From positions 1 through 58,755 of the forward strand of contig JAPPGV010000130.1 in assembly GCA_028821235.1 (NCBI GenBank): a stretch of 58,755 bases of DNA. Direction: 5' to 3'. How positions within the stretch are numbered: the stretch's first letter is position 1; each line of letters opens with the position of its first letter. Source of the stretch: a bacterium (GTDB lineage: Bacteria > Actinomycetota > Acidimicrobiia > Spongiisociales > Spongiisociaceae). Positions 25,001 through 34,303 of the stretch are shown piece after piece. Made by a program: the position numbers and the translations under genes. The notes under the pieces are model-generated. The model was not told where the DNA came from. It worked only from the letters and a program-made list of their open reading frames with translations, and searched no databases.

Positions 25001-27610
25001 ATGGACGCAGGAAGGTTCACCCAGAAGGCACAGGCGGCCCTGGTAACAGCCCGCGACGACGCCACCGCTCGCCATCATCAGGCGGTCGAGCCGGCCCATC
25101 TGCTCGTGGCACTCCTCGGGCAACCCGACACCGTCACCCTTCCCCTGCTGGCCCGCCTCGATGCGACGCCGGCTCTTCTCCGCCAGGGCGCCGAGGCCCT
25201 CGTGGAGTCACTCCCGCAGGTGTACGGCGGCGCCGAGACCGGCTACGCCCGCTCCACCATCCGCATCCTGGAGGACGCCCGGGCTGCGATGGCCGCGGCC
25301 GGTGACAGCTACACCTCCGTAGAGCACGTGCTGGCGGCCCTGGCCGGGTCCGACACCCGGGCCGGAAGCCTCCTGCGGGACTCCGGCGTCACCCGCCAGG
25401 CCATCTCCGACGTGCTGGCGGACGTCCGCGGCGCCCGGCGGGTCACCACCGACAACCCCGAGGAAACGATGGCCGCCCTGGAACGGTACGGGCGCGATCT
25501 GGTCGCCGAGGCCGGGGCGGGCAAGCTCGATCCGGTGATCGGGCGGGACGATGAAATACGCCGGATCATCCAGGTGCTGAGCCGGCGCACCAAGAACAAC
25601 CCGGTCCTCATCGGCGAGCCCGGCGTCGGCAAGACCGCCATCGCCGAGGGACTTGCCCTGCGTATCCTGGACGGCGACGTCCCCGAGGGCCTCAAGAACA
25701 AGCGGATCGTGGCGCTCGACCTGGGCGCCATGGTGGCGGGAGCCAAGTACCGGGGGGAGTTCGAGGAGCGCCTCAAGGCCACGCTCGACGAGATCAAGGC
25801 CGCCGAGGGCCGGATCGTCACCTTCATCGACGAGATGCACACGCTGGTGGGCGCCGGCGCCGCCGAGGGGGCGATGGACGCCTCCAACATGCTCAAGCCG
25901 CTGCTCGCCCGGGGCGAGCTCCGCATGATCGGCGCCACCACACTGGACGAGTACCGCAAGCACGTGGAGAAGGACGCCGCCCTGGAACGGCGCTTCCAGC
26001 CGGTGATGGTGGCGCCTCCCAGCACCGACGAGACGGTCGGGATCCTGCGGGGTCTGAAGGAACGCTACGAAGTGCACCACGGGGTCCGGATCACCGATGC
26101 GGCCCTGATCGCCGCGGCCGTGCTGTCCGACCGCTACATCACCTCCCGGCACCTGCCCGACAAGGCCATCGACCTGATGGACGAAGCCGCCTCCCGGCTC
26201 CGCATCGAGATCGACTCCATGCCCGAGGAGATCGACACCCTGACCCGCCGGCTGCGCCAGCTAGAGATCGAGGCAAGCGCGCTGGGCAAGGAGTCCGACC
26301 CGGGTTCGAAGGCCCGGATGGAGGCTGTCCGCCAGGAGATGGCCGAGATCGCCGAGGAATTGGACCGGCTGACCACCCATTGGCAGCACGAGAAGGACGA
26401 GATCGAGGCGATCAGGTCGGTCAAGCAACAGATCGAGGATGCCCGCATGGAGTCGGACCAGGCCACCCGGGCCGGTGACCTGCAGCGAGCCGCGGAGCTG
26501 CAGTACGGGGAGCTCCCCCGCCTGGCGCGGGAACTGGCAACCCGCGAGGAGGCCCTCGCCGATCTGCAGGCCGACATGTCCATGCTCAGCGAGGAGGTCA
26601 CCGAGGAGGATGTGGCGGCGGTCGTGAGCCGTTGGACCGGGATCCCCGTATCGCGCCTCATGGAGAGCGAGATGGCCAGGCTGGTCCACCTCGAGGATCA
26701 TCTCCACGAGCGAGTGATCGGCCAGGATGCCGGTGTGTCGGCGGTGGCCGGCGCGATCCGACGGAGCCGCTCGGGTCTGGCCGACCCCAACCGCCCGATC
26801 GGATCTTTCCTCTTCCTCGGTCCCTCCGGGGTGGGCAAGACCGAGCTGGCCAAGACCCTCGCCGCCTTCATGTTCGACGACGAGCGGGCCATGGTGCGCA
26901 TCGACATGTCCGAGTACATGGAGAAGCACTCGGTCAGCCGGCTGGTCGGCGCGCCTCCCGGCTACGTGGGTTACGAGGAGGGCGGTCAGCTGACCGAGGC
27001 GGTCCGGCGCCGCCCCTACTCGGTGGTCCTGCTCGACGAGGTGGAGAAGGCGCATCCCGAAGTGTTCGGGGCGCTCCTCCAGGTGCTCGACGACGGGCGG
27101 CTCACCGACGGCCAGGGCCGGACCGTGGACTTCACCAACGCGGTGCTGATCATGACCTCCAACCTGGGCTCGGAGCTGATCACCCCGGATCTTCCCTGGG
27201 AGGCGGTCCACAGCCGGGTCATGGAACGGGTGCGGGGCCACTTCCGTCCCGAGTTCCTCAACCGGATCGACGACATCGTGGTGTTCTCCCGGCTATCCGA
27301 AAAGGACCTGCGCCGGATCGTGGATCTCCAGTTCGCCCGGCTCGCCGAGCGGATCGAGGCCAGGGGCATCACCGTGAACCTGTCCGACGAGGCGGCCGAC
27401 TGGCTGGCCGGCAGAGGCTACGACCCCGCCTACGGCGCCCGGCCGCTCAAGCGCCTCCTCCAGACCGCCCTGGTCGACCCGCTCGCCCTGGGCCTGCTGG
27501 AAGGACGCTTCCGATCCGGCGACACCGTGACCACGACCGCCGACGGCGAGGGGTTGGCCCTCTCCGTGGACAAGTCGCCGCCGACCGGTCGCTCGGGCGT
27601 GCGGGCATAG
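25001..27610 (+). CDS. clpB: Disaggregase ClpB
   Basis: The 869-residue AAA+ protein has the full ClpB layout: N domain (1-145) with two Clp_N repeats, nucleotide-binding domain 1 (GEPGVGKT, about 205-212), a long middle coiled coil (about 405-530), and nucleotide-binding domain 2 (GPSGVGKT, about 607-614). Its C-terminal domain has [14 protein letters not shown]. It unfolds aggregated proteins with DnaK after heat stress. The purine-rich GGCGGAGTAACG ribosome-site area precedes the ATG. DnaK genes are not in this window. Length and motif order match the family, so I see no defect. Confidence 0.97.
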   Translation: MDAGRFTQKAQAALVTARDDATARHHQAVEPAHLLVALLGQPDTVTLPLLARLDATPALLRQGAEALVESLPQVYGGAETGYARSTIRILEDARAAMAAAGDSYTSVEHVLAALAGSDTRAGSLLRDSGVTRQAISDVLADVRGARRVTTDNPEETMAALERYGRDLVAEAGAGKLDPVIGRDDEIRRIIQVLSRRTKNNPVLIGEPGVGKTAIAEGLALRILDGDVPEGLKNKRIVALDLGAMVAGAKYRGEFEERLKATLDEIKAAEGRIVTFIDEMHTLVGAGAAEGAMDASNMLKPLLARGELRMIGATTLDEYRKHVEKDAALERRFQPVMVAPPSTDETVGILRGLKERYEVHHGVRITDAALIAAAVLSDRYITSRHLPDKAIDLMDEAASRLRIEIDSMPEEIDTLTRRLRQLEIEASALGKESDPGSKARMEAVRQEMAEIAEELDRLTTHWQHEKDEIEAIRSVKQQIEDARMESDQATRAGDLQRAAELQYGELPRLARELATREEALADLQADMSMLSEEVTEEDVAAVVSRWTGIPVSRLMESEMARLVHLEDHLHERVIGQDAGVSAVAGAIRRSRSGLADPNRPIGSFLFLGPSGVGKTELAKTLAAFMFDDERAMVRIDMSEYMEKHSVSRLVGAPPGYVGYEEGGQLTEAVRRRPYSVVLLDEVEKAHPEVFGALLQVLDDGRLTDGQGRTVDFTNAVLIMTSNLGSELITPDLPWEAVHSRVMERVRGHFRPEFLNRIDDIVVFSRLSEKDLRRIVDLQFARLAERIEARGITVNLSDEAADWLAGRGYDPAYGARPLKRLLQTALVDPLALGLLEGRFRSGDTVTTTADGEGLALSVDKSPPTGRSGVRA

Positions 27611-27649
27611 GTCGTCTCGCGCGGCGCCGTCCCGACCGCAGCGGGGAGC

Positions 27650-27961
27650 ATGACCACTAGCGTGAGCCGGATTGCGATGCGATGGAACCGAATCCGCGGC
27701 CGCACGAACACCGGCTCACGGCGCTGGTCGCTGTTCCTGACGGTGGCGGTGCTCGTCGGCGCGTCCTGCGGGAACGAGCAACCCCGGGACGACCTCGACT
27801 ACCTGGCCTGGGAAGTGTGCCGGCAGGTGAGGACCGAGGGCATGACGGCCGATGACGTGAGCGGGATCCTGGTCGACGCTACTCGCCACGGCGCGGTCAT
27901 GGACCGGATCGAGGCGGAGTGCGGGGACGAGATCGCCGCCGTCTACCAGGACAACGGTTAG
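27650..27961 (+). CDS. Small secreted lipoprotein, unknown function
   Basis: The 103-residue product has a basic N-terminus (RWNRIRGRTNTGSRR), a hydrophobic core (WSLFLTVAVLVGASC) with a lipobox-like VGASC (Cys at about 42), and a short acidic mature part of about 60 residues holding two more Cys. It is 39 bp downstream of clpB on the same strand and ends 12 bp before the convergent endonuclease IV gene. I recognise no domain. Confidence 0.6.
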   Translation: MTTSVSRIAMRWNRIRGRTNTGSRRWSLFLTVAVLVGASCGNEQPRDDLDYLAWEVCRQVRTEGMTADDVSGILVDATRHGAVMDRIEAECGDEIAAVYQDNG

Positions 27962-27973
27962 GGCGGATAACGG

Positions 27974-28756
27974 CTAGGCCAGGCTCGGAGCGGTCGCCAG
28001 CCGGTTCCTGATCCAGTCCAGGTCGGCGTTGTGCTCGGCAACGCCCCCCGGGGTCTCGATGATGGTGGGCGCCCCGGCCTGGCGGACGATCTCGGTCAGC
28101 AGGTCTCCGGGGATGTGTCCCTGACCCAGGTTGGCGTGGCGGTCTCGCCGGGAGTCGAACCCGTCCCGCGAGTCGTTCAGATGGACGAGGTCAATCCGGC
28201 CGGTCGCCTCGAGCACCCGCTCGACCACTCCTTCCAGGGGCTCTCCCCCGGCCCAGACATGGCAGGTATCCAGGCAGAATCCGGGCCCCAGGTCGCCGAT
28301 CTCTTCCCAGAGCCGGGCCAGGTCATCGATCCGCCGGGCCTGGGCGTTGTCGCCCGAAGCAGTGTTCTCGATCAGGATGGGAAGGTCGGTCTCGAAGCTC
28401 TCCAGGGCCTTGCGCCAGCGCGGGAACCCGTCCTCGACCGGCTCACCACCGGTCACGTGGCCACCGTGCACGACTACGCCGGCCGCACCGATCTGCTCGG
28501 CAGCATCCACGATGTTGGCCAGGGTCTTGCGGCTGGGGATGCGGATCCGGTTGTTGGGGCTGGCCACGTTGAGCCGGTAGGGGGCGTGGACATAGATTCT
28601 CACGGGGGAATCCCTCAGCTCCCGGGCGTCGGGTCGCGACGGGGGCTTCTTCCATGATTGCGGCGGGCCGAGGAAGATCTGCACCAGGTCCACACTGCGT
28701 AGCAGGGCCTCGTTGACCGGATCCTCGCCCGACACATGGGCGCCGACGGCGATCAC
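27974..28756 (-). CDS. nfo: Deoxyribonuclease IV (AP endonuclease)
   Basis: The 260-residue protein follows the AP_endonuc_2 barrel: GAHVSGEDPVNEALLRSVDLVQIF at the start, YVHAPYRLNVASPN, VVVHGGHVTGG, LIENTASGDN, GFCLDTCHVWAGG, DLVHLNDSRDGFDSRRDRHANLGQG and a final IIETPGG. The His, Asp and Glu residues in those words are the zinc ligands of Nfo. It cuts DNA at abasic sites in base-excision repair. It overlaps the upstream membrane-protein gene by 4 bp. Confidence 0.93.
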   Translation of the reverse strand: MIAVGAHVSGEDPVNEALLRSVDLVQIFLGPPQSWKKPPSRPDARELRDSPVRIYVHAPYRLNVASPNNRIRIPSRKTLANIVDAAEQIGAAGVVVHGGHVTGGEPVEDGFPRWRKALESFETDLPILIENTASGDNAQARRIDDLARLWEEIGDLGPGFCLDTCHVWAGGEPLEGVVERVLEATGRIDLVHLNDSRDGFDSRRDRHANLGQGHIPGDLLTEIVRQAGAPTIIETPGGVAEHNADLDWIRNRLATAPSLA

Positions 28757-29445
28757 GGGTCCCCATCCTCGGAAGGCATGCCGGCAACCGGATCGGCGGC
28801 CATCTGCGGAGGTGACGGGTCGGATCCGGTCTCATCCGGCGTCGGGTGGGTCCCCGGCCCTGCGGCTTCTCCCAGTTGGTCGACGACACTCCGCGGATGT
28901 TGAGTCCAGTCCGGCGCGCTGATGGAGAGGATGGAGGGCTCGATCCATCTGGCGCCCCAGGGGTTGGGGCCGATCCGGCTCGGGTCGGCCAGGTTGACCA
29001 GCAAGGCAGGAACGTCTCCGTAGTCGTCCGACGCCGTCGTCGCCGAGACTCCATCCACCTCGCTCCATGGGACGGTGACCGCCCGCCGGAAAGGCCCCCC
29101 TACCGCGAGCGCCAAGCCGGAAGGGTCTGCCCGGAGGACCGGTCTCCGGCTGACGAGCCGGACGGACACCCAAACGATCAGCAGTACACCCACGATCAGG
29201 AACATCGCCGCCCACCCCATATCCCGCGTTTCTATCCCTGGAAGGTCGTCCTCGTTCGGGTAGATCAGACCGAGCACCGTGCTGGTGGGCGACCACCCGA
29301 ACAGCAGACCGCCGCCGTGAAGGATCAGGAGCGCTCCGACCAACCCGAGGGACCACCTCCCGCCAAGCCTCCTCCTTACGACCAGAACGGCGTACCAGGG
29401 CGGCTCGGTCTGGAGAGAGGGCGCAAGAGGCTCGGAAACGGACAT
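28753..29445 (-). CDS. Membrane protein of unknown function
   Basis: The 230-residue protein has two membrane segments (WSLGLVGALLILHGGGLLFGW and WAAMFLIVGVLLIVWVSVRLV). A PH-like soluble part follows (RADPSGLALAVGGPFRRAVTVPWSEVDGV), and a Pro-rich tail. The WSEVDGV turn is typical of bacterial PH-domain membrane proteins, but I am not certain. Its stop overlaps the nfo start, so the two are translated together, which is interesting because nfo is normally solitary. Confidence 0.65.
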   Translation of the reverse strand: MSVSEPLAPSLQTEPPWYAVLVVRRRLGGRWSLGLVGALLILHGGGLLFGWSPTSTVLGLIYPNEDDLPGIETRDMGWAAMFLIVGVLLIVWVSVRLVSRRPVLRADPSGLALAVGGPFRRAVTVPWSEVDGVSATTASDDYGDVPALLVNLADPSRIGPNPWGARWIEPSILSISAPDWTQHPRSVVDQLGEAAGPGTHPTPDETGSDPSPPQMAADPVAGMPSEDGDP

Positions 29446-29616
29446 CCGGCCAGGTTACCGGTTCCAGGTGCGCAGATGGATGAGCGACCATCGGGACGGC
29501 CCCGGTGGCTCGGCGCGGAGCCGAGATTTGGCAACCTGCCGAATCCTCGGGGTTCTTCGGACTGAGGAGTTCCCAAGTGACGCCCTGAACCCGAGGTTGC
29601 AGCCGACTGGGAACTT

Positions 29617-29783
29617 CTAGTGGTCTGTCTGTGTAATGGCGGTGTGGTATGGCGAGGCAGCGGTGTTCCTCGCAAGGCCCGCTGACGAAGGCGTACCCGC
29701 AGGGTACGTTAAGGAAGCGGAACGCAGCGACGGGACGCCGATGACCGCCAGAACACCCGGTTGTTTCGCAGGCAGACCACTAG
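29617..29783. repeat. 167-bp inverted-repeat element (MITE-like or structured RNA)
   Basis: The ends are CTAGTGGTCTGTCTG on the left and its near-perfect inverse (one mismatch in 15) on the right. Inside there is a TGGCGGT/ACCGCCA pair, a GCGAGG...CCTCGC hairpin and a GTACCC-GCA-GGGTAC hairpin, so the whole element can fold into one long branched stem. The terminal CTAG is itself palindromic and could be a duplicated target (YTAR is used by some IS5-family transposases). No transposase is encoded. It ends 3 bp before the stop of the SLH gene. The rest of the 341-bp gap (29446-29616) shows no gene. Confidence 0.65.
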
Positions 29784-29786
29784 GTC

Positions 29787-31913
29787 TCAACCTGCCCCGG
29801 AGGCACTGTTGGTGAGATCGAATGCGTTCACGCGTTGGGGATCGGTCGAGTAGCCGGTGTACTTGATCCGTCCGTAGAAGCCCGCATCCAAAGCCTCCTC
29901 GAATACCGCCGGCGTCACCGACCGACCCTCCAGCAGGAACCGGTCCCTACCGGTGTAGCTGATGACCCTTGGCGTGGGATGGCCTACCACTATCTGATTG
30001 CGCAGGGTGTCCGAGACATGGATCACCACGCCCGAACTGGACGCTCCATTGAGCTCCGGCTTCACCCAGAAGTGCCGGATGGAGGCGGGCGCCAGGTCCG
30101 AGCCGGCCAGCCGGGCCGTTATCCGTTCGGCGGCCGCATCCGAGCTGCCCCACAGGTAACGCAGAACCGCGATACCTCGCTGATCGGTCAGCCTGGACAA
30201 GGTACTCCCTATGCCGTCCGGATCGTCGGATGTGAAGTCGATCCGGGCGTCAGGTACGGGGCTGCCGTACTGATCGGTGAGTAGAGCCCTGATCAGGTTG
30301 GTGGGACCGGGCGCCGACGCAGGCAGCAGGTGGTACTGCACCGTCTGTGCCAGCCCGAGGGTGCTCGTCCGCGGCGCCGCGTCGGACCACGTGAACCAGG
30401 CGTCCCTGGACTCGACGGCATCGTGGGTGACCACGCCAGGCGTGGTCCGGTCCAGGACATCGAGAAAGCCGGCATCCACGTCCAGATCCATCCTGACGGT
30501 GTCGCCGACCTGTGTCGAGCTGGGATCCCTGCCTGTGAACGACAGTTCCACCCTCCCCTTGTCATCCGTCAGATGAGTCCTGACAACCTTCCGTTGCCTG
30601 ATCCCGTTGATCTCAAGGGTGGTGCTCACCTGAACGCGCACCCCCTGGTCCTCCACTGCCTGGCCATGCTCATCCACCAACCGGACGGTGACCTCTATGG
30701 ACTCGCCCATCGGAGCCACGATGGCGGTTGGAGGTAGATCGTCCAGGACGTCGACCGCCACCGCATGCTTCCACACCGAAACCCGGACCATGTCGGTCGG
30801 CACACCATCGAGCACGAACGTGTTCCCGCCCGAGCCGGTCCAAGCCCAGAGCACCATGTGATCGGTGGGCTGGAGCACAGCCAGCAGGTTCCCCTGATCG
30901 TCGACCCGCTGATCGAGTTGGTCGATCCTGCACACCAACTCACCGAACACTGCCTCCACGTCGTTGACGCAGAGGCCGTCGCTGTCGAAGGACGTCAAGG
31001 GCCTCGATAGGGGCGTAGTGAACATGTCCACGTAGCCACGTGCAACCGGCCGGTGATTGCTGTCCCGCACCGACACGTGCACGATCAGGGTGTCGCCCGA
31101 GGACACCCGATCGGCTGCGGCGTGCATGGTCACTCCGGCAGGGCGGGCATTGGTGTGCGCCAGCATCCGGGCAATGAAGATAGCCATCTGCGCCCGCGTC
31201 ACGATCGAGGAAGGCGAGTAGGTGGTCGCCGAAGTGCCGGACGTCACCCCCATCTCGAACAGGATTCGTATGGCGTTGTTCACGTTGCCGCTAAGACCGC
31301 CGATGTCCGAGAAAGTCGTGTCGTCCGGCTTGACGCTCGCGGCGCGAACCCCACCCGGCCCGACGGCCGACTGCAGGAGGAACCGATGCAGGAGCAGCGC
31401 CATCTGGCTCCGGTTCACCAGGGAATTGGGCGAGAAGGTGGTAGGCGAGCTACCCCGTGTGATGCCCAGGCTCGCCAGCTGGTTGATCGCATCCTGAGCC
31501 CCTGGCCTGAGACCCCCGATGTCCACGAAACCCTGATCGATTGGTGGGCTCAGGTCGACCCCGGCGAGGGGGGCCGCACGGACGAGGAACAACGCCATCT
31601 GCCATCGGGTGACGGGAGATTCCGGCGTGAAGATGTTCGGCGCGGTCCCGGCCGTGATGCCGTAGTGGGCCAGGCAGTTTATGGAAGGCTCAGCGATCAG
31701 GCCGAGCGTGTCGAGGAACCCGGCCGACTTGGTTGCGGCTCCGGCACAGGCTGTCGCGGCGGGCAGGTGATCGGCGACGCCGTCGGTTGCCCGGGCAGGA
31801 ACCGGACCGAAGGCACTCGCCGAGGCGATCAGCGCTCCCGCGAGTAGCGCCGCAACGGTGCGCCGGCCGGGCCCGGTCGCCCTTCCTCCCGCTACCTCGA
31901 CCCGCAACTCCAA
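29787..31913 (-). CDS. SLH-domain surface protein with Ig-like repeats
   Basis: The 708-residue protein starts with a basic region and a hydrophobic signal segment (TVAALLAGALIASASAFGPVPARA). Three S-layer homology repeats follow (about residues 65-255), each with the words ITAGTAPNIFTPESPVTRWQMALFLVR, ITRGSSPTTFSPNSLVNRSQMALLL or VTSGTSATTYSPSSIVTRAQMAIFIAR shortened or varied. The rest consists of beta-rich Ig-like repeats (VHVSVRDSNHRPVARGYV, VTVRLVDEHGQAVEDQG, IRALLTDQYGSPVPDARI). Such proteins are exported and anchor to cell-wall polymers. The start used here is ATG 31913. The Ig-like part probably stretches outward as an adhesin or scaffold. Confidence 0.88.
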   Translation of the reverse strand: MELRVEVAGGRATGPGRRTVAALLAGALIASASAFGPVPARATDGVADHLPAATACAGAATKSAGFLDTLGLIAEPSINCLAHYGITAGTAPNIFTPESPVTRWQMALFLVRAAPLAGVDLSPPIDQGFVDIGGLRPGAQDAINQLASLGITRGSSPTTFSPNSLVNRSQMALLLHRFLLQSAVGPGGVRAASVKPDDTTFSDIGGLSGNVNNAIRILFEMGVTSGTSATTYSPSSIVTRAQMAIFIARMLAHTNARPAGVTMHAAADRVSSGDTLIVHVSVRDSNHRPVARGYVDMFTTPLSRPLTSFDSDGLCVNDVEAVFGELVCRIDQLDQRVDDQGNLLAVLQPTDHMVLWAWTGSGGNTFVLDGVPTDMVRVSVWKHAVAVDVLDDLPPTAIVAPMGESIEVTVRLVDEHGQAVEDQGVRVQVSTTLEINGIRQRKVVRTHLTDDKGRVELSFTGRDPSSTQVGDTVRMDLDVDAGFLDVLDRTTPGVVTHDAVESRDAWFTWSDAAPRTSTLGLAQTVQYHLLPASAPGPTNLIRALLTDQYGSPVPDARIDFTSDDPDGIGSTLSRLTDQRGIAVLRYLWGSSDAAAERITARLAGSDLAPASIRHFWVKPELNGASSSGVVIHVSDTLRNQIVVGHPTPRVISYTGRDRFLLEGRSVTPAVFEEALDAGFYGRIKYTGYSTDPQRVNAFDLTNSASGAG

Positions 31914-32296
31914 CCTTCCGATCTCAGAAACCCGTGCGTGAGCATGCTCTCCTCGACCTCGTAGCGGCCGGCGAGACTGCTCGGTCGGGTAAGGCTAGCC
32001 CGCTCCGGGCGCTCTCAACGAGGCCGGCTTGCGAACACCAGGTTTCCGGCCGCAGCACCCGGCTAGGCCCAGGCCCAGGCGTGACACCCGGCACGGCGTG
32101 ACGTAGGCGCTCGCGATGCTGCGGTTGAGGTGGCATGGTGTGCGTCCGTCGGGGAGGGGACTACGAAGAGTCACGGAAGGGAGCATCCCTAAGAGGGAGG
32201 AGGGCATGGGTGGCCGGCCACGTCCTCCGCCTTGGGTTCCAGCGCCGGTCATGGGCTGACTGGACACTTTGAGTACCCTCCTAGGAGCACCGCACC
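31914..32296. other. 383-bp gap between divergent SLH and pyrE genes
   Basis: This divergent gap should hold two promoters. I compared it with c-di-GMP-I, ydaO and cobalamin riboswitch consensus words on the SLH strand and saw no match. No tRNA, repeat or credible gene is visible. Part of it (32277-32282) can pair with the pyrE ribosome site. Confidence 0.5.
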
Positions 32297-32304
32297 AGGA
32301 GGAG
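32277..32304 (+). promoter_or_regulatory. pyrE ribosome site with an upstream complementary CCTCCT
   Basis: AGGAGGAG at 32297-32304 lies 7 bases before the GTG start of pyrE. CCTCCT at 32277-32282 is a perfect complement 14 bases upstream of it, giving a six-pair hairpin that would hide the ribosome site. CTCCTAGGAG at 32278-32287 is also a palindrome, so two folds compete. This could be a simple translational switch, or chance in GC-rich DNA. Confidence 0.35.
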
Positions 32305-32311
32305 AACCGCC

Positions 32312-32911
32312 GTGCCCTCGCCGCTACGAGCCGGGCTTCAACAGATCCTGAGGACCAAGGCGCTGAGCCACCGCGACGAGGAGATACAGCTGGCGTGCGG
32401 GGCCATGTCGAGAGACTTCATCGACGGCAAGGAGGCCTTCGCCGCGTGGCAGGACCTCAAGGTCGCATGCGATGCCATCGTCGAGGCCGTCGGCGCAGCC
32501 GGGATAGAGTTCGATGCCGCCGGTGGTCCCACATTGGGCGCCGACGCGCTGGCGGTGGGCATCGCCGCCGTGACCGACACGCGGTGGTTCATCGTTCGTA
32601 AACGGCAGAAGGGGCGAGGAACCGGGCGCCGCATCGAGGGATTGCAGATCGGCCCCGGCGATAGGGTGCTGCTTGTCGAGGACGTCGTGACAACCGGCGG
32701 GTCCGTCATCGACGCCCTCGGCGCGGTCCGGCGGACCGGCGCCGAGGTGGTGGCGGCGGTAACGCTGGCGGACCGGGGCGACACCGCCACAAACTCCTTC
32801 CACGAGCTCGGCGTCCCGTACATCCCGATGGCCACCTACGCCGACCTGGGTATCGCCCCGGTCGTTCCGCCCACCGACCACCCGCCGATGGCCGACCGAG
32901 CCGTCAGCTGA
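32312..32911 (+). CDS. pyrE: Orotate phosphoribosyltransferase
   Basis: The 199-residue enzyme has the PRPP-binding loop VLLVEDVVTTGGSVIDA, the catalytic flexible-loop region RKRQKGRGTGRRIEG and AGGPTLGADALAVGIA, which fit OPRTase. It makes OMP from orotate and PRPP in pyrimidine synthesis. The start is GTG 32312 with a strong AGGAGGAG site. No other pyr gene is adjacent. An adenine or xanthine PRTase is less likely because of the K-rich loop and the GADALA word. Confidence 0.85.
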   Translation: MPSPLRAGLQQILRTKALSHRDEEIQLACGAMSRDFIDGKEAFAAWQDLKVACDAIVEAVGAAGIEFDAAGGPTLGADALAVGIAAVTDTRWFIVRKRQKGRGTGRRIEGLQIGPGDRVLLVEDVVTTGGSVIDALGAVRRTGAEVVAAVTLADRGDTATNSFHELGVPYIPMATYADLGIAPVVPPTDHPPMADRAVS

Positions 32912-32919
32912 ATCACCAG

Positions 32920-34281
32920 GTGATTGAGACCGGCCTCCCCACTATGCACGACGACCTGACTTCGGCCATCGACGAGCTGTTCCCCGCGCTGAGGAGCGAC
33001 TTGGAGGAACTCGTCCGGGTCGACTCGATAAGCGCTCCCGGCTTCGATCCCGGCCGCGTTCGCCAAGCCGCGGAGGTCTCCGCCGCCCAGCTGGAGGGGG
33101 CGGGCCTGGCGGGAGCAAGAATCCTCGAGCTGGACGGCTCCCACCCGGCCGTGTTCGCCGAGATCGCTCCCCCTGCTCCCGACGCCCCCACCGTCCTGCT
33201 CTACGCCCACTACGACGTGCAACCCCCCGGGCCGGCCGAGCTGTGGAGCACTCCGCCCTTCGAGCCGACCGAGTCCCGCGGCCGCCTGTACGGCCGGGGC
33301 ACGGCCGATGACAAGGCCGGGATCGTAATCCACACAGGGGCGATACGGGCTCATGAGGGCCGGCCGCCCGTCGGGGTGAAGGTCTTCCTCGAAGGCGAGG
33401 AGGAGATCGGTTCCCTTCACCTGGACGGGTTCCTGGCGCGATACCGGGAGCTGCTGGCCGCCGATGTCATCGTGGTGGCCGACGCAGCCAACTGGGCGGT
33501 GGGCGTGCCGGCGCTGACCACCTCTCTGCGGGGGTTGATCGACTGCACCGTCACGGTCCGCACTCTGGAGGCGGGGGTTCATTCCGGCGTCTGGGGAGGG
33601 GTGTTCCCCGACGCTCTCTCCGTGCTGGTGCGGGCGCTGGCCTCTCTCCATGACCAGGATGGAAGCGTGGCGGTACCCGGCCTGGTGCGCGGGCAACCCC
33701 CGCTCATCGATGCTGATGAGGACGAGGCCCGCCGGGATGCCGGCGTGCTGGCAGGGGTGGAGACCATCGGGGAGGGGTCGATCACGGAACGCCTGTGGGC
33801 CGGGCCGGCCCTGTCGGTACTCTCGATCGATGCTCCTCCGGTGGCGGGCTCCATCAACCAACTGGTGCCGGAGGCCCGGGCCAAGGTATCGGTCCGGCTG
33901 GCGCCCGGGGACAACCCCGACCGGGCGATGGACTCCCTGGTACGCCACCTGGAGGGGGCGGTCCCATGGGGCGCAGACGTCGAGGTGGAGCGGGGTGCGT
34001 CCGCCCACCCCTTCTCGCTGGATACGTCCGGTCCTGCCTACGAGGCGTTCCAGGCCGGTTTCCGCCATGCGTACGGACGCGAGGCCGCCTACACCGGCAT
34101 CGGCGGCTCCATCCCCTTCGTGCAGGCGTTCTCCGAGGCGTTCCCCCAGGCCGATCTGGTGCTGACCGGAGCGGGCGACCCCACCAGCTACATACACGGC
34201 CCCAACGAGAGCCTCGACCTGGGCGAGCTGCGCAGGAGCGCGATAGCCGAAGCGGTGGCCCTGCGGGCCCTGGCCGGCTGA
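32920..34281 (+). CDS. M20-family metallopeptidase (dipeptidase-like)
   Basis: The 453-residue protein has the M20 metal-site words LLYAHYDVQPPG (His and catalytic Asp), GRLYGRGTADDKAG (bridging Asp), FLEGEEEIGS (general-base Glu, metal Glu), an Asp in VIVVADAANWAVGVPAL and a C-terminal His in YIHGPNESLDLGEL. The dimerisation domain sits in the middle. It should cleave dipeptides or N-acyl amino acids in the cytosol using two zinc ions. The true start may be the ATG at 32944 rather than the GTG at 32920. It follows pyrE by only 8 bp. Confidence 0.88.
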   Translation: MIETGLPTMHDDLTSAIDELFPALRSDLEELVRVDSISAPGFDPGRVRQAAEVSAAQLEGAGLAGARILELDGSHPAVFAEIAPPAPDAPTVLLYAHYDVQPPGPAELWSTPPFEPTESRGRLYGRGTADDKAGIVIHTGAIRAHEGRPPVGVKVFLEGEEEIGSLHLDGFLARYRELLAADVIVVADAANWAVGVPALTTSLRGLIDCTVTVRTLEAGVHSGVWGGVFPDALSVLVRALASLHDQDGSVAVPGLVRGQPPLIDADEDEARRDAGVLAGVETIGEGSITERLWAGPALSVLSIDAPPVAGSINQLVPEARAKVSVRLAPGDNPDRAMDSLVRHLEGAVPWGADVEVERGASAHPFSLDTSGPAYEAFQAGFRHAYGREAAYTGIGGSIPFVQAFSEAFPQADLVLTGAGDPTSYIHGPNESLDLGELRRSAIAEAVALRALAG

Positions 34282-34303
34282 GCCGTCGCTCTGATCCCGC
34301 CCG

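Noticed and set aside
31914-32296. Possible c-di-GMP-I, ydaO or cobalamin riboswitch before the SLH gene
   Set aside because: None of the conserved core words of these classes is present on the SLH strand.
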